Assembly: GCA_910579935.1 (NCBI GenBank)
Contig: CAJTVQ010000005.1
Span: 1 to 64,000 of the forward strand
Origin: an uncultured Lachnospiraceae bacterium
Lineage (GTDB): Bacteria > Bacillota > Clostridia > Lachnospirales > Lachnospiraceae
Length of the DNA stretch: 64,000 nt
Direction of reading: 5' to 3'
The translations under genes were made by a program, and so were the position numbers. Positions 60,801 to 64,000 of the stretch are shown here, in pieces. Under the pieces are notes generated by a model. That model saw only the letters and a program-made list of their open reading frames with translations, made no database searches and was not told the origin of the DNA. Each line of letters opens with the position of its first letter. Position 1 is the first letter of the stretch.

Positions 60801-62209
60801 TAAGCGGGTATACCAATCCCCACGGATACCTGATCGCTCCTTTTGAACGGGCGGTTATCCTGGGTGCGACGGCGCTGCGGGGAAGCGTTGCCAACGGCAG
60901 TGCGGTAGAATTCAGGGTAGTGAATACGGATACAGACCAGAGCGTCACATTGCAGGCGGTGAGAAAAGAAGATTCCGGGCTGAAAGAATATGAGGCGGTA
61001 CTGGATGAGGCGCAGCTGGCCTCCCTTGGAAAAACCGATTCCGCGGAAATTTATCTGATGGCGGACGGTGTGCAGATTGCATGTATCAGGAATATCAGCC
61101 TTGGCAAGGACAAGGATCAGGCGCCGGCGCATATCATTGACAATTTTGATTATTATGCGGGCAGCGACGGTCTGCTGGATGCAGCTTATGTGGAAAATTC
61201 CGCAGCAGGATGCAGTTCGGAATTTGTACTGGACAGCAGCCATAAATCGGACGGCGCTTATGGCGGACGATTCCATTATGTGTTGGAAACCACAGGCAAC
61301 GAGGTGTGGACAGGACGTGTCAAGACGCTGGAAAACAACGATTACTCCGCATACAATGCCCTGACCATGTGGGTACAGCCGGATGGAATGGGACAGAAAG
61401 TGGTAGTACAGCTGGCGGACGGTTCCGGAGAAGAATTTGAAGTATATCTGACAGAATTCAACAAGGGAACGAAGGCAAAATATGTGACGGTGCCGTTTAG
61501 CGCTTTCAAGGGTAAGAACGGCGGAACACTGGATTCTTCGAGGATCATGAAATTTGCCGTTTGGTGCAACTCCATTGTGCCGGACGGACATACGGGAACA
61601 TGGAAAGTGGATTCCGGCATTTACTTTGATGGTATCCAGTGCATAAAAGCAAGCGACGAACTGCTGGAAAAAGTAAACGGGGAAGGACTTATCCTTACCG
61701 ATGAGTCGCAGGCACCGCAGGAACCGTCAGGCGATGGAAGCGGTAACGATGATGCCGGCAGCGGCGGCGGAGATGACAATGACGGCGGGCAGCAGGAAAG
61801 TTCCGCAGGAAGTCAGTTTACTTTCACCGGATGGAACGGAGTTCCGGGCTGGTTAGCGGAAGCAAATTATCTGGCATTTAACGGAGTAGGCGAACAGAAA
61901 ATCAAGACAGCGGAAAAGAATGGAACGGTAGTCGTTACCACACGCAGCTGGGTAAGTTTCCATAAATCGGTTCTGAATGCTTTACAGGCACGTCCAGATG
62001 TGACTGTGATCATCAATTACAGATATGCGGGAAAATATTACACGGTTACGATTCCTGCGGGAGCGGATGTTTCGGCACTGGCAAACGAGGAGGGATTCTG
62101 CGGGTTCCGTTATCTGGACCAGGTGTTTAAGGGACATGAGATCAATCCATTCAGGGAAACGGGAATTAAGTATCTTCCGGCAGTACCGGGAACGACAGGC
62201 AATAGATAA
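57845..62209 (+). CDS. Multimodular secreted GH26 beta-mannanase
   Basis: This 1454-residue secreted enzyme has a signal peptide (about residues 1-33). Two related carbohydrate-binding-like modules follow (about 95-250 and 255-395, each with GAYVTMDILIPDS and LKLAGYQCDYSGPVFVENIKLYD). A CBM27-like module runs from about 410 to 575 (VIDDFEGYNIDTDGGW). The GH26 catalytic domain is about 600-970, with acid/base Glu774 in FRPFHENNGSWFWWG and nucleophile Glu884 in AAISETGVR. A second, CBM23/CBM11-like binding module follows (about 1095-1280), then a Gly/Asp linker and a C-terminal anchoring-type domain. The order resembles Roseburia-type mannanases. It digests beta-mannan outside the cell. No transporter or glycosidase neighbours, so it is not in a typical utilisation locus. 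Confidence 0.92.
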   Translation: MRKKIRHCAFFMSASLLFSGLWGAWGMAANAAVTPPAAEQSETAGTRQSIRQEPENAAGNVPEAADGVKPVSANVPPKKEVVKVNEAAVQDADGALAVIADRLQVYGINVSFDPAETWDDKGAYEIAMATDHALKSGAYMTMDILLPDSASYSGLLKVQGIVKVGDGWTWTEASNIPELSVTDFGETSDGYKKASVRFDFIKDEKNDIEAGEVKQVLIKLAGYQCDYSGAVYVENIRLYDAEGETDDEPLQEIAARRQILGQNVAFNSTSTWDEAKDAQGNSEYNIALLTEAPLNSGAYVTMDILIPDSAAYNGIMKVQGIARLGSNWDWKEIGISDLTADLFEDNSDGYKKASVRFDFTEDALTDALAQFTLKLAGYQCDYSGPVFVENIKLYDGTGEQKPLPPADDSVIDDFEGYNIDTDGGWKDEGGWQYDGSKSIAVAEFDGSKTLGVELDYSKNSGVDWSEAKIKKTFDPPYDLSKYNCLMLDFYYPEAFQSGKIKVFSDGIFDTDTAVGDGEDIGNGYRKAQIVFKFSPTDTPLSDLTIGIVGVNTAFQGKVYIDNIKLTQESAEGDYVEITSVPGEGTQAELSGAPSSVTLADKDATASAGALYAYLIALKNNDQVLFGHENDINKAVSATADEGDVKEVTGSLSGIYGLDSLSLTGAELGISDAEAAVATAAANSIAAAEQGAIVSLSAHMPNFTSSKITQRADGSYDFTQCDFNESKDLSNNCAEQILPGGDYNAQFNAYLDIIADYAKRLQAADVPILFRPFHENNGSWFWWGSGTSVESYKSMFRYAEEYLQASGVHNMIYVYSPNGPFSGESKYMERYPGDEYIDILAFDYYDDYNTYPTVSDGSFFAGLNSTCALVSSLAATHGKIAAISETGVRAMKENGSDNEGLLVSNNPVTEEKTGTNWYQKVADIADDNDMPYYLVWANFGDTNFYVPYKYSDTLGHEMINEFIDFYNSDKTIFANGTNFDRMGGVSVSGYTNPHGYLIAPFERAVILGATALRGSVANGSAVEFRVVNTDTDQSVTLQAVRKEDSGLKEYEAVLDEAQLASLGKTDSAEIYLMADGVQIACIRNISLGKDKDQAPAHIIDNFDYYAGSDGLLDAAYVENSAAGCSSEFVLDSSHKSDGAYGGRFHYVLETTGNEVWTGRVKTLENNDYSAYNALTMWVQPDGMGQKVVVQLADGSGEEFEVYLTEFNKGTKAKYVTVPFSAFKGKNGGTLDSSRIMKFAVWCNSIVPDGHTGTWKVDSGIYFDGIQCIKASDELLEKVNGEGLILTDESQAPQEPSGDGSGNDDAGSGGGDDNDGGQQESSAGSQFTFTGWNGVPGWLAEANYLAFNGVGEQKIKTAEKNGTVVVTTRSWVSFHKSVLNALQARPDVTVIINYRYAGKYYTVTIPAGADVSALANEEGFCGFRYLDQVFKGHEINPFRETGIKYLPAVPGTTGNR

Positions 62210-62215
62210 GAATAA

Positions 62216-62245
62216 AAACCCCCTGCCATTTCAGGCAGGGGGTTT
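62216..62245. terminator. Bidirectional terminator
   Basis: Perfect 12-bp stem (AAACCCCCTGCC with GGCAGGGGGTTT), loop ATTTCA. On the minus strand five T follow the stem, on the plus strand TTT. Confidence 0.9.
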
Positions 62246-62247
62246 GG

Positions 62248-63477
62248 TTATAACAGGGAATCAATACGGAGATGAGGTTCTTTTGACAGGTCGATATATT
62301 TGTCACCCACACGCACCATGGGTCTGGAAAGTCTGTCAGGATTGATATATATAACATCTCCTTCCTCCCCGTTGGTAAGACGTACACGGTGGAGGATGTA
62401 AGTATTGACAATGTTTTTCAGGAAGGTAAGGATATAGGCCGGCTCGTATTTCTGGAATCCCTCGTTTTCAAAAGCGGCAATTACGGTAAACGGACACTGG
62501 GGGCCGCGGTAAACCCTTGTGGAAGTCATGGCGTCGTATACATCCGCAATGGCAACGATTTTGGCAAACGGGTCAATCTGCGCGCCTGTCAGTTTCAGCG
62601 GATAGCCGGAACCGTCGCAGCGTTCATGATGCATAAGCGCTGCATTTTTCACATGGTCGCTGACCGGAGCCGCCATGAGAATATTGTAACCCTCACGGGG
62701 ATGGGTGCGTACGACGCTCAGTTCCCATTCGGTCAGACGTGCCGGTTTTTTTATGATCTTCTCCGGAATCTTAAGTTTTCCCACATCATGCAGCATACCG
62801 GCAAGGGTGGCTGTCTTAATGTCCTCGTCGCTCAGCCGGAGCCAGCGTGCCAGAATGTTGCACATCAGGCTGACATTCATACTGTGTACATACGTATTGT
62901 CATCCATCTGACGCATACTGTGCAGCATGTCAAATACGTTGACATGCTTGTTTTCGCTGGATACAAGGGACAAAATGTTGGAAATCAGGGCGTCTGCGTT
63001 AAGGTTTTCCACATTCTCGATAATGTCATTCATGGAATCCATGAATGAAGCGGTTGCTTCGCGGAAATCTTTTTCAAATGTCTGGTATTCCTCTGTTTTT
63101 CTCAGCCGTTCCGTATAGGATTCTTTTTCCATGGGAGCGGGTCTGGGTTTGGGCGGTTCCGGTGTTTTGGCAGGTTCCGGCGCAGGCGCGGATTCTTCTT
63201 CCGGAACGGGTTCCGGTTCTTCGTTTTCTTCCGCGGCAGCCGGTGTTTCCTCGTCAAATTCAATGCGGACAGTGTCTTCGGTTTCGGACGATTCGTCCGT
63301 TTCATGGTCGGATTCTTCTTCCACCCGGACATTGATAACGGAATAAAATTCCAGCTTCTCAATGGATTCTTCGGTTAATGTATGGCCTTTGGGAAGGATC
63401 AGGTTCCCTTTATAATTGAAAACTTCCTCTGCTGTTACCATACCGGGCACAAGTGCAGATGTGCTGACTCTTTTCAT
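62248..63477 (-). CDS. HD-GYP domain protein (c-di-GMP phosphodiesterase type)
   Basis: This 409-residue protein has an N-terminal DUF3391-like region (about residues 1-60, MKRVSTSALVPGMVTAEEVF), a Pro/Glu-rich linker of about 70 residues and a C-terminal HD-GYP domain. The domain carries the HD pair in AGMLHDVGKLKIPE and the GYP motif in RCDGSGYPLKL. Such proteins degrade cyclic di-GMP. The start at ATG 63477 has GGAGG five bases upstream; the frame is open further upstream, but only through the promoter. It is transcribed from the minus-strand promoter at 63566-63594, which is divergent from the SAM riboswitch. Confidence 0.93.
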   Translation of the reverse strand: MKRVSTSALVPGMVTAEEVFNYKGNLILPKGHTLTEESIEKLEFYSVINVRVEEESDHETDESSETEDTVRIEFDEETPAAAEENEEPEPVPEEESAPAPEPAKTPEPPKPRPAPMEKESYTERLRKTEEYQTFEKDFREATASFMDSMNDIIENVENLNADALISNILSLVSSENKHVNVFDMLHSMRQMDDNTYVHSMNVSLMCNILARWLRLSDEDIKTATLAGMLHDVGKLKIPEKIIKKPARLTEWELSVVRTHPREGYNILMAAPVSDHVKNAALMHHERCDGSGYPLKLTGAQIDPFAKIVAIADVYDAMTSTRVYRGPQCPFTVIAAFENEGFQKYEPAYILTFLKNIVNTYILHRVRLTNGEEGDVIYINPDRLSRPMVRVGDKYIDLSKEPHLRIDSLL

Positions 63478-63565
63478 AACGTCCTCCAAAAACGCGGATT
63501 CCCTGTTTTTCCATAAATGACGGAAACTGGAACCGGTTTTCTTAAATAAAATATGTACTATACAA

Positions 63566-63594
63566 ATTATAGAAGTTTTATGGTATATTGTCAA
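63566..63594 (-). promoter_or_regulatory. Promoter of the HD-GYP gene
   Basis: Minus-strand TTGACA (63589-63594) and TATAAT (63566-63571) with a 17-base spacer, both perfect consensus. Confidence 0.9.
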
Positions 63595-63602
63595 TAAATA
63601 CG

Positions 63603-63631
63603 TTGACAAAGTATCATGTATGGTGTATGGT
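63603..63631 (+). promoter_or_regulatory. Promoter of the SAM riboswitch-metK transcript
   Basis: TTGACA (63603-63608) and TATGGT (63626-63631) with a 17-base spacer, back to back with the HD-GYP promoter. Confidence 0.75.
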
Positions 63632-63671
63632 AAATAACAGATATCATATGAAAATTCAATATTGTTACAGA

Positions 63672-63778
63672 ATCTCTTATTCAGAGTGGTGGAGGTACAT
63701 AGGACCGGTGAAGCCACGGCAACCCCTGTTGAGGAAGGTGCCTGCCTGAGCGAGTAAATCAATCGAACAATAAGAGGA
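63672..63778 (+). promoter_or_regulatory. SAM-I riboswitch (S-box)
   Basis: The aptamer has the S-box blocks in order: P1 CTCTTATT (63674-63681), AGAGTGGTGGAGG, GGACCGGTGAAGCC, GGCAACC, GGTGCC, CCTGAGCGA and the closing AATAAGAG (63769-63776). It controls metK by SAM-dependent termination. Confidence 0.97.
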
Positions 63779-63797
63779 TTTGATTATCGATAGTCGG

Positions 63798-63825
63798 TCC
63801 GCTTATGAAAGTAAGCGGATTTTTT
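63798..63825 (+). terminator. Riboswitch terminator before metK
   Basis: TCCGCTTA (63798-63805) pairs with TAAGCGGA (63812-63819), followed by TTTTTTACTTT. SAM binding should favour it. Confidence 0.9.
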
Positions 63826-63943
63826 ACTTTACGGAGTGTAATGGGAAATACGTTCTGTAAAGTAAAATACCCAAAGGCCAGTGTCTTTGGGGAAATCTGT
63901 ACGTTACAAAATTTACTAAAACAATAAGTAGGAGGAAAAACAA

Positions 63944-64000
63944 ATGGAGAAATTTTTATTTACTTCAGAATCCGTAACGGAAGGACATCCGGATAAAGTC
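63944..64000 (+). CDS. metK: S-adenosylmethionine synthetase, 5' end (truncated by window)
   Basis: Only the first 19 codons are in the window: MEKFLFTSESVTEGHPDKV. This matches the strongly conserved N-terminus of MetK, in which the His in GHPDKV contacts ATP. The enzyme makes SAM from methionine and ATP. AGGAGGAAAAACAA precedes the ATG. Its leader carries the SAM-I riboswitch, so it is feedback-controlled by its own product. The remainder lies outside the window. Confidence 0.98.
   Translation, partial: MEKFLFTSESVTEGHPDKV

Noticed and set aside
60122..61591. Long minus-strand open frame inside the mannanase gene
   Set aside because: It lies opposite a well-supported GH26/CBM reading frame, has no ribosome site and its translation shows no recognisable family.
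1..64000. tRNA, rRNA, phage or transposase genes
   Set aside because: I looked for tRNA-like CCA-ended cloverleafs, rRNA blocks and transposase or integrase motifs and found none that I could support.

Overview
The window looks like chromosomal DNA of a gut-type Lachnospiraceae (Clostridia, Bacillota). Evidence: moderate G+C, strong AGGAGG ribosome sites, consensus sigma-A promoters, FMN and SAM-I riboswitches, a class B sortase next to a protein with an SPKTG motif, a modular GH26 mannanase, GLUG-repeat surface proteins and a dipeptide-type ABC operon. I see no rRNA, tRNA, CRISPR array, phage module or intact insertion sequence. The right end runs into metK.

Layout. 1-0.9 kb holds decayed genes: an unknown fragment, a cyclophilin-like remnant and a MerR remnant. 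0.9-4 kb holds a DUF3737 protein, an FMN-riboswitch-controlled riboflavin ECF S component (minus strand), a P-loop kinase and a small membrane protein. 4.1-8.6 kb (minus) is a sortase B plus a 1199-residue surface protein. 9.2-12.9 kb holds a transglutaminase-acetyltransferase fusion, a lipoprotein (minus), a YjbR-like protein and a P-loop NTPase. 12.9-21.3 kb is an MMPL/RND exporter translationally overlapped with a 1538-residue GLUG/coiled-coil surface protein, followed by a small membrane protein. 21.4-28.9 kb is a five-gene peptide ABC transporter. 29-32.4 kb holds a TPR-like protein, a lipoprotein, a WYL regulator and a DUF3795 protein. 32.7-38.1 kb is a hexonate/ketodeoxygluconate catabolic locus: FCD-GntR regulator, GntP permease, IlvD/Edd-type dehydratase and KDG kinase, with two matching operators around the promoter. 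38.2-40.3 kb holds a MefA-like MFS pump behind a candidate leader-peptide attenuator, and a HIT protein. 40.5-44.7 kb is MarR, citrate synthase, a DUF1538 membrane protein and a tandem PII-like protein. 44.7-49.7 kb holds a LysM-GH18 hydrolase, a UDP-sugar pyrophosphorylase, galE, a PAQR/hemolysin III protein and a small conserved protein. 50-57.5 kb holds a small alarmone synthetase, a candidate structured RNA, a repeat-rich tail-anchored coiled-coil protein, a flavin reductase, DNA polymerase IV, a LysM-G5-M23 peptidase and murA. 57.8-64 kb is the GH26 mannanase, an HD-GYP protein (minus), a SAM-I riboswitch and the start of metK.

Functional threads are envelope and surface biology (sortase pair, MMPL/GLUG pair, M23, GH18, murA, GH26) and nutrient capture (riboflavin, peptides, sugar acids, mannan). 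The least explained parts are the DUF1538/tandem-PII/citrate synthase operon, the MMPL-GLUG operon, the tail-less SPKTG protein beside its sortase, a structured RNA candidate near 50.8 kb, and a short motif recurring in at least eight intergenic places.
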